Source: CAYVAP01 sp964343195 | GTDB taxonomy: Bacteria > Bacteroidota > Bacteroidia > J057 | NCBI GenBank assembly: GCA_964343195.1 | Contig: CAYFIR010000010.1 | Coordinates: 45,713-109,712, forward strand | Reading direction: 5' to 3' | DNA length: 64,000 nt | Shown here: piece after piece, positions 41,864 through 51,242 of the stretch | How the letters are laid out: each line of letters starts with the position of its first letter | Numbering within the stretch: position 1 is the first letter of the stretch | The notes under the pieces: generated by a model | Told to the model about the DNA's origin: nothing | Databases searched by the model: none | What the model saw: the letters and a program-made list of their open reading frames with translations, nothing else | Position numbers and translations under genes: made by a program

Positions 41864-43036
41864 TCAATGCCCACTGTAAACCAGGCTTTCCTCTCCTTCG
41901 ATGGTTAGCCTGTTTTCCTCGGCAGCTTCGCAGCGGCCAATGACCTGGGCGTCGATGTTGAATTTCTTTGCCTGCTCGATCACGATCTCAGCGGTGGCTT
42001 CGTCGGTGTACACCTCCAGGCGGTGCCCCATGTTGAAAACCTGGTACATTTCCTTCCATTCGGCACCGGAAGCCGCCTGGATCAGCTTGAATACCGGAGG
42101 TGTGGGCAGCAGGTTGTCCTTGATGACGTGCAGGTTGTTAACAAACTTCATCACCTTGGTCTGACCGCCACCGGTGCAGTGGATGAGGCCGTGAATCTTG
42201 TCGCGGTGCTGTTCGAGGATGGGCTTCATCACAGGCAGAAAGGTGCGCGTCGGGCTGAGGAGCAACTTCCCCACGTCCAGCGGGGTGCCCTCTACCGGAT
42301 CGGTGAGTTGGTGCGGACCTGAGTACACCAGATCAGCAGGCACATTGACCTGATCATAGGACTCAGGATATTTCTCAGCGTAGATTTTGTGAAGCGTATC
42401 GTGGCGCCCATTGGTAAGGCCATTGGAACCGATGCCGCTGTTGTATTCTTTTTCGTAGGTCGCTTTTCCGTAGCTGGCCAGGCCGACAATTACATCTCCC
42501 GCCTGAATTTCTTCATTGGTGATGACCTCTTTGCGGGGCAGTCGGGCGATGGCCGTGGCGTCATAGACCATGGTCTGAACCAGGTCCCCTACGTCTGCGG
42601 TTTCGCCGCCGGTATTGACCGCGTGGATGCCAAATTCGCGCAGCATCTCAAACACATCCTCCATGCCGTTGAGCACCTCAGCCAGGACTTCGCGCCCGAC
42701 GTGAAAGGCATTTCTCCCGATGGTATTGGAAAACATGAAGGGGCCTACTGCTCCGGCGCACAGCATGTCGTCGAGGTTCATCACGATGCCATCCTGGGCG
42801 ATGCCACGCCATACGGAAAGGTCGCCGGTCTCCTTCCAGTACAGGTAGGCTAATGAGCTTTTGGTTCCTGCACCGTCGGCGTGCATGATGGTACAGTATT
42901 CCTCGTCCCCAGTCAGCAGGTCGGGAAGTATTTTGCAAAATGCCTGGGGATAAAGGCCTTTGTCCAGGTTACGGATGGCAAAATGTACATCAGCTTTGCC
43001 AGCGGAAACACCCCGGCGGGCGTAGGAATCGCTCAT
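41864..43036 (-). CDS. purM: Phosphoribosylformylglycinamidine cyclo-ligase
   Basis: AIR synthetase performs step five of purine synthesis, closing the imidazole ring with ATP. The start at 43036 (MSDSYARRGVSAG) gives 390 residues and fits a TAnnTTTG box at 43055-43062, which overlaps the alternative ATG at 43057. Seen motifs: MHADGAGTKSSLAY, IAQDGIVMNLDDMLCAGA, GGETADVGDLV, and the C-terminal GLIHCTGGGQTKV and FNMGHRLEVY. The length is above the E. coli protein but usual for Bacteroidota. No other pur gene is adjacent. Confidence 0.96.
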   Translation of the reverse strand: MSDSYARRGVSAGKADVHFAIRNLDKGLYPQAFCKILPDLLTGDEEYCTIMHADGAGTKSSLAYLYWKETGDLSVWRGIAQDGIVMNLDDMLCAGAVGPFMFSNTIGRNAFHVGREVLAEVLNGMEDVFEMLREFGIHAVNTGGETADVGDLVQTMVYDATAIARLPRKEVITNEEIQAGDVIVGLASYGKATYEKEYNSGIGSNGLTNGRHDTLHKIYAEKYPESYDQVNVPADLVYSGPHQLTDPVEGTPLDVGKLLLSPTRTFLPVMKPILEQHRDKIHGLIHCTGGGQTKVMKFVNNLHVIKDNLLPTPPVFKLIQAASGAEWKEMYQVFNMGHRLEVYTDEATAEIVIEQAKKFNIDAQVIGRCEAAEENRLTIEGEESLVYSGH

Positions 43037-43054
43037 GGAAGTATGATTTTGGGA

Positions 43055-43062
43055 CAAAGGTA
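43055..43062 (-). promoter_or_regulatory. -7 box of purM
   Basis: TACCTTTG on the minus strand, 19 bases before the chosen start. No good -33 element is seen at normal spacing. Confidence 0.45.
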
Positions 43063-43281
43063 AAAGATTTTGAGGGGAAGATGTGCCTCAAAAGCTATCA
43101 GAGGTGTCCAATCTCTTTTCATGTTCACGGATTGAGCCATGAATTCTGCGTATCATTACAGGAGAACTCCAGCTAATGGAGCCTAGAGAAGCATATTGGG
43201 GTAGCATTGAGATGAACCAGTTTCTACCTTTACCTGTTTTCGCTCCCCAAGCATATTTCAATCACACACGAATTATCCCAC

Positions 43282-43800
43282 ATGAAACGAATCAGTCTTT
43301 TTACCATCATGGCCCTTATCGGATTTAGTAGCCTTTTTGCTCAGCGATTTGGCTATGTCAATACCGAAGAAATTCTCAACCAGATCCCGGAATATCAGGA
43401 AGCACAGTCTGAAATCGAAGAAATCTCCCAGCAGTGGCAGCAGGATCTTGAGCAGAAATACCAGGCCATCGAAGAGATGTACACAGAATACCAGCGCCAG
43501 GAAGTCCTGCTTCCAGAAGATGTGCGTCAGGAACGCCAGGAAGCGATTTTTGCCGCAGAGCGTGAAGCCAAGGAATTTAGAGAGAAAAAATTTGGGTACG
43601 ACGGCGAACTTTTCACCCTTCAGGAAGCCAAGCTTCAGCCTATTCAGGATCGGGTTTTTCGCGCTGTAGAGACCGTTGCAACACGCAAGCGCTACAATTT
43701 CATATTTGACAAGGCAGGTGAAGTCACCTGGTTATACACCGATGCCATCTATGACCTCACCCAGGATGTCCTGGTTGAGTTGGGCATTGCTGACGAATAA
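43282..43800 (+). CDS. Skp/OmpH-family periplasmic chaperone, copy 1
   Basis: This 172-residue protein has a signal peptide (MKRISLFTIMALIGFSSLFA), the Skp start RFGYVNTEEILNQIPEYQEAQ, long charged helices that form the tentacles (about residues 40-125) and a C-terminal core strand RYNFIFDKAGEVTWLY. Skp holds unfolded outer-membrane proteins in the periplasm. It is the first of three tandem paralogues. Confidence 0.93.
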   Translation: MKRISLFTIMALIGFSSLFAQRFGYVNTEEILNQIPEYQEAQSEIEEISQQWQQDLEQKYQAIEEMYTEYQRQEVLLPEDVRQERQEAIFAAEREAKEFREKKFGYDGELFTLQEAKLQPIQDRVFRAVETVATRKRYNFIFDKAGEVTWLYTDAIYDLTQDVLVELGIADE

Positions 43801-43876
43801 TTCAGACAATTCAGGATTCTGGACAGGCTTTTTTTATCTTTGGCCTCTCGTTTTAGACCTACCTACTCGAAGCCTT

Positions 43877-44443
43877 ATGAAAAAGAGCCTGTCCTACTGT
43901 TTATTTCTCCTGCTTGGCTGGGGGCAACTAGCTGCCCAGGGCGGTGTGGGGATACTCGATCTGGACCTTGTTCTGGAATATATGCCCGAGACCCAGACCA
44001 TGCAGCGGGAGCTACAGATTTTTGAGCGCCGCAAAGTCGAAGAGCTTCAGCCCCTTAGCGATTCTATCCGTTTGCTGGGGCAGCAACTCCGTCAGCAGCA
44101 GCAAAGCGGTCTGAGCCAGGATCTCCTACAGCCCTACATTGCTCAGCTTGACTCCATGGAATCACGGCTAGAGGCACAGACCCTGGCAGCTCAACAGGCA
44201 TCCGCCTTTCGAGAGGAGCTGTTCCTCGACGAAATCCGAGCAAAATTTGACCGTCACCTGGCTGCCCTCTGTGAAGAGCAGGGCTTTACCTATGTGTTCA
44301 ATGCTCGTGCCGCCGGGAACTCTACCCTGCTCAGGAGCACAGAAGGGTCCAACATCACTTTGGCTTTGCTACGCCACATGAGAGCCCCTATCGGAGAGGA
44401 CAATCTGTCCGAAGAAGAGGAAAATAATTCTTCTGAAGAATAA
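43877..44443 (+). CDS. Skp/OmpH-family periplasmic chaperone, copy 2
   Basis: This 188-residue paralogue has a signal peptide (MKKSLSYCLFLLLGWGQLAA), the core start GVGILDLDLVLEYMPETQTMQ and Gln-rich helices. The C-terminal core FTYVFNARAAGN is followed by an acidic tail (SEEEENNSSEE). A TATCTTTG box at 43835-43842 may drive it. It differs from copy 1 by its Q-rich tentacles and its tail. Confidence 0.9.
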   Translation: MKKSLSYCLFLLLGWGQLAAQGGVGILDLDLVLEYMPETQTMQRELQIFERRKVEELQPLSDSIRLLGQQLRQQQQSGLSQDLLQPYIAQLDSMESRLEAQTLAAQQASAFREELFLDEIRAKFDRHLAALCEEQGFTYVFNARAAGNSTLLRSTEGSNITLALLRHMRAPIGEDNLSEEEENNSSEE

Positions 44444-44567
44444 GCTCTCACCTGTTTTCTGGCTATTCCCCTACTCCATTAACTAAACCTTAAGAGTCGG
44501 GAACGCGATAAATTGTTATTTTTGCACTGCATTCGCTTGTCATCAATTAGCTTTGAATCAAGAAATT

Positions 44568-45185
44568 ATGAAACCTAGAATTTTATTTCTGGTATGCCTG
44601 ATAGCACTGAGCATGATCGGTAACCTTACCGCCCAGGATATCAAAATAGGCTATGCCAACATTGACGCCGTACTGGCCCTGATGCCAGAAACCCAGGCCA
44701 TGCAGCAGGACCTGCAGACTTACGAAGAGAAACTCGTTCAGGACCTGCAAAGCCGTCAGACCTACCTCCAGACACTCTATAGTGAGTACCAGGAAATGGT
44801 AGCTCCTTTCCAGAATGGAAGCGTACAGCCTACTGCTGAGCAGACTGCTGAGATTGAAGCAAAGCAGCAGGAAATCATCGGCCTGGAAGAAACCCTTCAG
44901 GCAAAGCAGCAGGAGTCTCAAAACAAACTCATGCAGCGCCGTCAGCAAAAAATGGAGCCGATTATTTCTCGCATCCAGGAGCAGATCGATGCCATCTCAT
45001 CAGAAGAAGGATATGACTATATCTTTAATGCTGTTGATGGTTCTGGTGTATCCATCATCCTGCATGCTCCTGAGTCAGACAACCTGACCCTGAAGATCCT
45101 CAAGCGTCTGGGCATCGAAATCCCTGCTGAACTCCAGGAAGGAGCCGAGCTAACTCCAGCTACCATCGAAGGAGGAGACAACTAG
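44568..45185 (+). CDS. Skp/OmpH-family periplasmic chaperone, copy 3
   Basis: This 205-residue paralogue has a signal peptide (MKPRILFLVCLIALSMIGNL). IKIGYANIDAVLALMPETQAMQ is very close to copy 2. Coiled-coil tentacles (about 45-140) follow, then YDYIFNAVDGSGVSIIL and an acidic tail. The ATG at 44568 is preferred to a TTG 15 bases upstream. A TATTTTTG box at 44517-44524 is its likely -7 element, and a terminator follows. Confidence 0.92.
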   Translation: MKPRILFLVCLIALSMIGNLTAQDIKIGYANIDAVLALMPETQAMQQDLQTYEEKLVQDLQSRQTYLQTLYSEYQEMVAPFQNGSVQPTAEQTAEIEAKQQEIIGLEETLQAKQQESQNKLMQRRQQKMEPIISRIQEQIDAISSEEGYDYIFNAVDGSGVSIILHAPESDNLTLKILKRLGIEIPAELQEGAELTPATIEGGDN

Positions 45186-45304
45186 GATAGTTCAAGGTTC
45201 TACGTTGGAAGTAAATGGTTGAGTGTGGACTGCCGATAGCAAAGTCTCTGCCTTTCACAAGCGCACCTTACCTTCCAACATCGAGCCATGCCCCATAAAC
45301 AGGA

Positions 45305-45335
45305 GAGGCTGCCCCAAACGGAGCAGCCTCTTTTT
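45305..45335 (+). terminator. Terminator of the Skp cluster
   Basis: GAGGCTGC and GCAGCCTC pair around a 10-base loop, followed by TTTTT on the plus strand. Confidence 0.9.
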
Positions 45336-45354
45336 GTGTGTTCATGGGATATGG

Positions 45355-46551
45355 CTATACCCAAACGGCATCAGCAAAAATCAAATCTTCATTGTGGATC
45401 TCACCGCTGTCGCTGATCAGTACTGCTCGCTCGATCATCGAGCGTAATTCACGGACATTGCCGGGCCAGTTATGCCGTAGCAAGGCTTCTGCTGCGGAGC
45501 GGGAAAGGACTTTCTCGGGAATTTTGTTGGATTTACAGAATTGCTGCAGAAAGTGTCGAGCCAGAATGACCACATCATTGCCACGGTCGCGCAGCGGCGG
45601 CAGATGAATCAAAAATCCCTGAAGCCGGTAATAGAGGTCCTCCCGGAACAGGCCGTCCCGTACCCTCAGATTCAGGTTCTTGTTGGTGGCAGCAACCACC
45701 CGCACATTCAGGCTGATTTCTTTATTGCTCCCCAGGCGGGAGATTTTGTTTTCCTGCAGGACACGTAGCAGTTTCGTTTGCAGGTTGATGTCCATTTCTC
45801 CGATCTCATCGAGGAAGATGGTCCCTCCATTGGCTTCTTCAAATTTCCCAATGCGCCGTCCGGTAGCTCCGGTAAAGGCCCCTTTTTCGTGCCCAAACAG
45901 TTCACTTTCAATCAGATCAGCCGGAATCGCAGCCATGTTAACCGCAACAAAGGGCTTTCGCTTCCGGGGAGAATTGTAATGAAGAGCATTGGCTACGACC
46001 TCTTTGCCGGTACCACTTTCACCCGTTATCATCACCAGGATATTGCTGTTTTCGACCTTCTGAATCATGCCCATCACCTTGGCGATCTCAGGGCTTTCTC
46101 CCACAATGCTGCTGTACTTATTGCGATCGATAACATGGGTACGTAGTTCCTCGACTTCTTTCCGCAGGTTCGCTTTTCCAGAAAGGCTACGAATCGTGTT
46201 CTTCAGTTGAACCAGGGCATTCGCATTCTTGATGATATAGTTGTCGGCACCGTTGTTAAAGGCTTCGATAACAACTTCAAGGGTTTCCTGCCCTGACAGG
46301 AATATCTTTCCGATGTCCGAGTTATACTCATGAACTCGGGTAAGTACGTCCAGGCCGGTCATATCAGGCAAGCCATAGTCAATACTTACTACATCTGGTT
46401 GCTCATGAAGATGAGACAGCAATTCTGCCCCATGGGTGAATAACTGGACCTCATAGGTATCACTTGCTTCCTCCAGTGCTTTTTGAACAATTCTCCCGAA
46501 GACAGGATCATCTTCCAGCACAAATATTTTGGTCAGATAACTTCTCTCCAT
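45355..46551 (-). CDS. NtrC-like sigma-54 response regulator without DNA-binding domain
   Basis: This 398-residue protein has a receiver domain (residues 5-120; acidic pair E13/D14 in VLEDD, phospho-acceptor D58 in SIDYGLPD, K108 in IIKN). A linker helix leads to the AAA+ domain: GESGTGKE at 177-184, the sigma-54 contact loop GAFTGA, GGTIFLDEIGE, and RDRGND and WPGNVREL near the end. It stops at DLIFADAVWV, with no Fis-type helix-turn-helix, so it probably activates sigma-54 polymerase without a specific enhancer site. It is divergent from an Hpt gene. The start at 46551 (MERSYLTKIFVLEDD) is the natural receiver start. Confidence 0.92.
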   Translation of the reverse strand: MERSYLTKIFVLEDDPVFGRIVQKALEEASDTYEVQLFTHGAELLSHLHEQPDVVSIDYGLPDMTGLDVLTRVHEYNSDIGKIFLSGQETLEVVIEAFNNGADNYIIKNANALVQLKNTIRSLSGKANLRKEVEELRTHVIDRNKYSSIVGESPEIAKVMGMIQKVENSNILVMITGESGTGKEVVANALHYNSPRKRKPFVAVNMAAIPADLIESELFGHEKGAFTGATGRRIGKFEEANGGTIFLDEIGEMDINLQTKLLRVLQENKISRLGSNKEISLNVRVVAATNKNLNLRVRDGLFREDLYYRLQGFLIHLPPLRDRGNDVVILARHFLQQFCKSNKIPEKVLSRSAAEALLRHNWPGNVRELRSMIERAVLISDSGEIHNEDLIFADAVWV

Positions 46552-46728
46552 ACAGCAGTAATTTTGAAAGCAAATTATTTCACCCTTCAAACAAAACAAA
46601 GCCCACTATCACTCCTATATTACAATAGACAGACCAAAGCATAGTTTCTGAAAATATTCGGATATTTTAAGGACAGAATGATGTAAACAATCAAGTATAT
46701 TTGAGTTTCGAAATTTCGTAACAACCTC

Positions 46729-46736
46729 TAAATTTG
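46729..46736 (+). promoter_or_regulatory. -7 box of the Hpt gene
   Basis: TAAATTTG matches TAnnTTTG, with a weak TTTC 19 bases upstream. A second box, TATATTTG, is at 46696-46703. Confidence 0.45.
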
Positions 46737-46772
46737 GGTTAATTATTAGTTCAGTATTTAGTTAGCTCAACT

Positions 46773-47159
46773 ATGGATCATTCCCCATTGAAGATTGATC
46801 TTTCCAACCTGATCGCCATGACGCATGGTGATGCTTCTTTTATCAAAGAGATTCTGGAATTAATCAAGCAACAGTCTCCTCCAACGCTGAACCTGATGTA
46901 TAACAGCTACGAGGTAGGAGATTTTGAGACGCTGGGAGCTGCCGCCCACAAATTCAAGTCCTCCATTTCCTACCTTGGAAATCAGGACCTTGTAAGCCTT
47001 ACAAAACAAATCGAGCGGACTGCGATAGAAAATCCGGATCGGACTGAACTCTTTCATCTGATGAATGAGTTTCATGCGGTGTACGATCAGCTCATGCAGA
47101 TCATTGCCCAGGAGTTAAGCAAAATCAAGTCTGAGCAGGTAGAAACCCCATCAACGTAG
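46773..47159 (+). CDS. Hpt-domain phosphotransfer protein
   Basis: This 128-residue helical protein has the Hpt motif AAAHKFKSSISYLG with phospho-histidine H59. It is a single-domain relay protein, usually passing phosphate between a hybrid kinase and a response regulator. It is divergent from the sigma-54 response regulator, 221 bases away, which is its likely partner. No hybrid kinase is in the window. Confidence 0.92.
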   Translation: MDHSPLKIDLSNLIAMTHGDASFIKEILELIKQQSPPTLNLMYNSYEVGDFETLGAAAHKFKSSISYLGNQDLVSLTKQIERTAIENPDRTELFHLMNEFHAVYDQLMQIIAQELSKIKSEQVETPST

Positions 47160-47214
47160 AAAATTCAGCAGATTTGCCTCCCTTTTGCTTATCTTCGGAT
47201 AATCCAAAAGGCAT

Positions 47215-48006
47215 ATGAGTCGAACATTTTTCGTCGCTGGACTACTGCTATACGCCCAACTCGTAACTGCCCAAATAGAACGGGTATATGGAGATGATGG
47301 TCTCCTGATGGAGATTATCCCACTCAACAGCCATGGAGAATACGAGGGTACAGGTTATCGGTATTACCCTGGAGGAGCTGTAGCGGCTGAGGTCCCCTAT
47401 GCCGATGGCGAGATACAGGGAGAGCTCCGCCAATATTATGAAAGTGGAGAACTCGCTGGCATCACCCCCTATGTACAGGGAATACGGGAGGGAATCGAAA
47501 AAGAATTTTTTCCGGATAGTACAGTCAAGGCCCTGCGATCCTGGGCCGATGATCATCTTTCAGGGTGGTCCAGTGTATATTACCCCTCCGGGGCCTTGTA
47601 CCTGTATACCTTCCTGCGATCCGACTCCATCATCCTCAATCAGAGATTTGAAGAGAATGGCCCACTGGCCCATGAGCTGATTGGAAGCTGGGAGCAGCCA
47701 TTGGATACACTCCACCTTCTCCCTACCCGCATCATGCTGAAGTCTGAAGGAGATTCCCTCATCGCGGGACAGCCCAACCAACTTCAGATTGTGGTTCCTG
47801 GGGTCCCCATTACCCTGATCCGCTTTACAGCCCGTGATGGGCTGCTCAATCGACATCCCTATGATGAACTACCGTGGTTCCTGACTGTCACTCCAGCATC
47901 AGGAGCTAAGGAACTGACCATTTTTTTACGCATCAGCCTGAGACCCGGAGCATCTGCCAGTGTGTTACGTCAGGTTCGCATCCCTGTAAAAAAGTCTTCG
48001 GAATAG
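47215..48006 (+). CDS. Secreted MORN-repeat protein
   Basis: This 263-residue protein has a signal peptide (MSRTFFVAGLLLYAQLVTAQ). Four or five MORN_2 / YwqK-type repeats (about residues 25-145) follow, such as GYRYYPGGAVAAEVPYADGE, LRQYYESGELAGITPYVQG and SVYYPSGALYLYTFL. The last 100 residues are beta-rich and without known family. Such repeats occur in many Bacteroidota secreted proteins of unknown role. Confidence 0.85.
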   Translation: MSRTFFVAGLLLYAQLVTAQIERVYGDDGLLMEIIPLNSHGEYEGTGYRYYPGGAVAAEVPYADGEIQGELRQYYESGELAGITPYVQGIREGIEKEFFPDSTVKALRSWADDHLSGWSSVYYPSGALYLYTFLRSDSIILNQRFEENGPLAHELIGSWEQPLDTLHLLPTRIMLKSEGDSLIAGQPNQLQIVVPGVPITLIRFTARDGLLNRHPYDELPWFLTVTPASGAKELTIFLRISLRPGASASVLRQVRIPVKKSSE

Positions 48007-48052
48007 CGGTTAGAGCTTTTATCTGTACCTTTACAGCATAGATATTGAGCCT

Positions 48053-48538
48053 ATGGAATCATTCCTCGATGACCTTTTTTTACATCTGAAATCTGCAGAG
48101 ACCGAAGAAGAAATCAGTAACCTTCAGGACCAAATCTGGCAAATCTGGCTACATACTGGTGACTCCAACCTGGACTACCTCTTCAGCCAGGGCAATAAGG
48201 CCATCGAGCGACACGATCTAAAAAGCGCCATTGATTTTTTTACGCAGATAATCGAGACCCAGCCTGATCTTCCAGAGGGATGGAATAAGCGTGCCACTGC
48301 GTACTTTTTGCGGGGAAATCTAAAAGCAGCTATCAATGACATTGAGGAGACGCTTAAGCGAGAGCCCAGGCACTTTGGGGCGCTATCCGGGCTGGCAGCT
48401 ATCTACATGACCATCGGAGATCTGGTCAGGGCCCTGAAAACCTCCGAGCGACTACTTGCACTCATCCCACGGGATGACTCTACCCAGGCCCAGGTAGCAG
48501 AACTCCGTCAACGCCTTGGACTGGACTCCCAGACCTAG
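48053..48538 (+). CDS. TPR-repeat protein
   Basis: This 161-residue cytoplasmic protein has about three tetratricopeptide repeats (residues 55-150; AIDFFTQIIETQPDLPEGWNKRA, KAAINDIEETLKREPRHFGALS, RALKTSERLLALIP). The N-terminal 50 residues are helical. It is a likely protein-binding adaptor of unknown role, 47 bases after the MORN gene and probably in its transcript. Confidence 0.85.
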   Translation: MESFLDDLFLHLKSAETEEEISNLQDQIWQIWLHTGDSNLDYLFSQGNKAIERHDLKSAIDFFTQIIETQPDLPEGWNKRATAYFLRGNLKAAINDIEETLKREPRHFGALSGLAAIYMTIGDLVRALKTSERLLALIPRDDSTQAQVAELRQRLGLDSQT

Positions 48539-48641
48539 TGGAATAAGTTCGAAGTTTGGAGTCAAGCGTTCGTAGTTTAAAGTGCTACTGGTCACCAATT
48601 TGCCCAATTATAAATTGGTTCATTACTTCATTCCGAAAGCA

Positions 48642-50189
48642 CTAGCGTTTCCGCAGGCTTTCACAGTCCTCGACCAGCACTTCTCCAACTCCACGTCCCT
48701 CCTCGTGAGCTCTCAGCCAGCTTTCAAAGCGGATGATCTCATACCCTACCGGATTCCAGGCAGGGGCATCTTTTAGCTCTTCCAGGGCAGCCTTGCCCTT
48801 ATCCAGAACAGCAGAAAAGTCGAAGGCCACCTTCTCAAGGTGATAGAAATACTGAAAAATTGCGACACTTCTGGCGTTGATGATCTCGTAACGACTGAGG
48901 TATTTTCGGAAGCTTTCAATGCGCGAACTAGCTGCATCACACTGCTCCAGATCGATTAATACCATGATCTCGAACATCCTCAACCCAACATTCCAGCCGC
49001 GCTTGTCATGCTGAAGCGGATTTTCCTGCTGGAGTTCGTGGCGGGCTTTTGCTGGCTCCCCTCTCAGATACAGCAGGCAGGTCTTCAGAAAACCCGTTAT
49101 GGGTCGCATTACTTCCACTTCGCTACTCGGAGGAAATTCCCCCAGGCTGTTTAGCAGGTTCCACGCTTCATCCCATTCACCCAGATAAATCTGCGAAAGC
49201 GAGGTCAACAGAATCGACCGATAATAGATTCTTTTTCCGGGACGAAAGAAAGTAATTGCCTCCCCGGCTGTTTTCTTGGCTTCCGGGAAACGGTAGCTCC
49301 GCAACTCAATATCTGCCAGGTGTAGATAGGGCAATCCCATGCGGTATTTGCTCCCCAACTCCGGATGAGCCTCCATCAGGTCCTTTAGCTCCTGTACCAA
49401 TTCTTCCCCTTCCGCAAAGCGTCCCTGCAACCGGCATAAATTTTCCTTTAGAATCAGGAGATGCATGTGGGCCCGTCGGCTATAATGCTCCTCGACTCTT
49501 TTCTCTAACCGCGCACAGATACCTACCAGCCACTCACTGATCTCATCTTCGTCAGGCATGCGATCAAGGTGGCTCATGACCGCATATTCATCCATCGCAG
49601 CCTGACTGATCAGATCCGAGATGTAGCTCTCGAGGGTCAGATCCATCAGGGGATTGTAGTGCTCGGTCACTTCTTCCCGGGTTTGTGCCATGCTCCTCAG
49701 CATGGTCTGGGCCTGCAGTTGCAGTCCGGGATACCCAAAGGATTCTGCCTTCTGCTGGCACTCTTCCAGCAGCGTCCTGGCGAGGTCATTGCGCCCCCGC
49801 ATTCGCAGGGTCAGGGCATAAGAGAGTTCCTTTAGAATTTCCAACTGGATCTGGCTGGCCGGGTCTTCACGGGCAATGGCCCGGTGGTCTGAGTTCACAC
49901 TGAGATGGAGGATCTCCATCATCCGCTCCCATATTTTGGGTTTCTGCATGCTCAACGCCTTGGCTTTGGGATTGCCATAAAGCAATTCCGCCATATCCGC
50001 ATGACTAATGGTAGGGCAGTCATCCAGGTACTTGAGAAACTGAACAGATTTGTTTTCCGAGCTTTTGGGTGAAAATGCCTCAAAATAACGGGTCAATAGT
50101 CTCTTTTCCCCTCTGGACATAGAGGTATAGACGCTCCTGATGCGTTCCATGCTGGCTGAGTAGTAGTTAAAATTAAACGTCGAATCCAC
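48642..50189 (-). CDS. Large helical-repeat protein, unknown
   Basis: This 515-residue protein is almost all alpha-helical, with TPR-like pairs (for example GLPYLHLADIELRSYRFPEAKKT and SLSQIYLGEWDEAWNLLNSL). There is no signal peptide or membrane helix. The N-terminus after an ATG at 50150 (MERIRSVYTSMSRGEKRLL) could be the true start. I do not recognise a family. Confidence 0.75.
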   Translation of the reverse strand: MDSTFNFNYYSASMERIRSVYTSMSRGEKRLLTRYFEAFSPKSSENKSVQFLKYLDDCPTISHADMAELLYGNPKAKALSMQKPKIWERMMEILHLSVNSDHRAIAREDPASQIQLEILKELSYALTLRMRGRNDLARTLLEECQQKAESFGYPGLQLQAQTMLRSMAQTREEVTEHYNPLMDLTLESYISDLISQAAMDEYAVMSHLDRMPDEDEISEWLVGICARLEKRVEEHYSRRAHMHLLILKENLCRLQGRFAEGEELVQELKDLMEAHPELGSKYRMGLPYLHLADIELRSYRFPEAKKTAGEAITFFRPGKRIYYRSILLTSLSQIYLGEWDEAWNLLNSLGEFPPSSEVEVMRPITGFLKTCLLYLRGEPAKARHELQQENPLQHDKRGWNVGLRMFEIMVLIDLEQCDAASSRIESFRKYLSRYEIINARSVAIFQYFYHLEKVAFDFSAVLDKGKAALEELKDAPAWNPVGYEIIRFESWLRAHEEGRGVGEVLVEDCESLRKR

Positions 50190-50293
50190 CTATTCTCCAG
50201 TGATCCCGAAATCTGCCTTCGGAATAGTTGGGTTTCAAGCAGGGTCGTCCGACTAATCGTAATATAAGGAATTTTAACCCATTATCAACTCGT

Positions 50294-50337
50294 AAAAAAG
50301 AATAAGCCAGGAAGCAACCGAAGTTACTTCCTGGCTT
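50294..50337 (-). terminator. Terminator of the exbB-exbD-exbD-tonB operon
   Basis: On the minus strand AAGCCAGGAAG and CTTCCTGGCTT pair perfectly, followed by ATTCTTTTTT, 20 bases after the tonB stop. Confidence 0.92.
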
Positions 50338-50357
50338 GTATCGCTTAATCCCGGATA

Positions 50358-51176
50358 CTACTTCAAGAGCTTGAAGTTGAAGGGGATGTTTACCCAGAAG
50401 GGAATAGGCTTACCACCCTGAATCGCAGGAGAGAAACGCAGCTTGTCGATGTGCTCCTCTACAGCTTTGGTCAGAATGGGGTGTACCTGGTTGATGACAC
50501 GGTGACGGTCATAGTTACCAGACTTGTCCACCAGTACACGTACAACCACGGTTCCTTCGATACCCGCATCACGGGCGATCTGGGGATAACCGATCAGTTT
50601 CTGAATATCCGCCATGTTGACCGGAGTAGGCTCTTCTTCAGCGAATACGAATTCGTTGATGTCAGGAGTCTGCTCGACGATTACCTCAGGTACATCACCT
50701 TCGGCGTCGATTTCTCCATCAAAGAACCCTTCGTCTGCACCTTCCTTGTCTTCAAAGCCAATGTTCGGAGCATCTTCCAGCTCTTTCACGTCAGCGATGG
50801 TCTGATCTTCCTGGGGATCCAACTCCTCTTCAGGAGTAGGCTCAGGAATCTGAAAGGCCACGGTCCGCACCTGTGGTGGGGGCAGATCTGGTGGTGGAGG
50901 GGGTGGTGGCCTATCTTCCTCTACTGGAGGAGGTGGAGGCAGATCCTCCATTTTGATAGTCACGGCCACCTGCTTGACTGCTTGTTCTTCCTCGACAAGG
51001 TTGAGTTTCTTGGCAATGAGGGGTGCGAAGGTTACGGCAATAGCTACCAAAGAGGCAACTACGGTACCGATGGTGAGGTGACGGGGATACTTCTTACGAA
51101 GGAGGTACGCCCCATAGCTCTGTTCGCGACCCTCAAATACCATTTCATCCATGTCGGCTTTTACGGTCTGGGCCAT
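50358..51176 (-). CDS. tonB: TonB energy-transducer protein
   Basis: This 272-residue protein spans the periplasm and passes proton-motive energy to SusC-type and other TonB-dependent receptors. The start at 51176 (MAQTVKADMDEMVFEGREQ) fits the Bacteroidota type with a cytoplasmic QSYGAYLLRKKYPRHL segment. One membrane helix follows (about residues 35-55), then a Pro-rich spacer (EDLPPPPPVEEDRPPPPPPP) and the C-terminal TonB fold (IQKLIGYPQIARDAGIEGTV, VNIPFNFKLLK). It is the last gene of the operon. Confidence 0.95.
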   Translation of the reverse strand: MAQTVKADMDEMVFEGREQSYGAYLLRKKYPRHLTIGTVVASLVAIAVTFAPLIAKKLNLVEEEQAVKQVAVTIKMEDLPPPPPVEEDRPPPPPPPDLPPPQVRTVAFQIPEPTPEEELDPQEDQTIADVKELEDAPNIGFEDKEGADEGFFDGEIDAEGDVPEVIVEQTPDINEFVFAEEEPTPVNMADIQKLIGYPQIARDAGIEGTVVVRVLVDKSGNYDRHRVINQVHPILTKAVEEHIDKLRFSPAIQGGKPIPFWVNIPFNFKLLK

Positions 51177-51242
51177 AATGAAATGATATCTAATTTTGTT
51201 TCTAAACTTCAAAAAGACTTGACCTTCCGGTCAAAAGATAGC

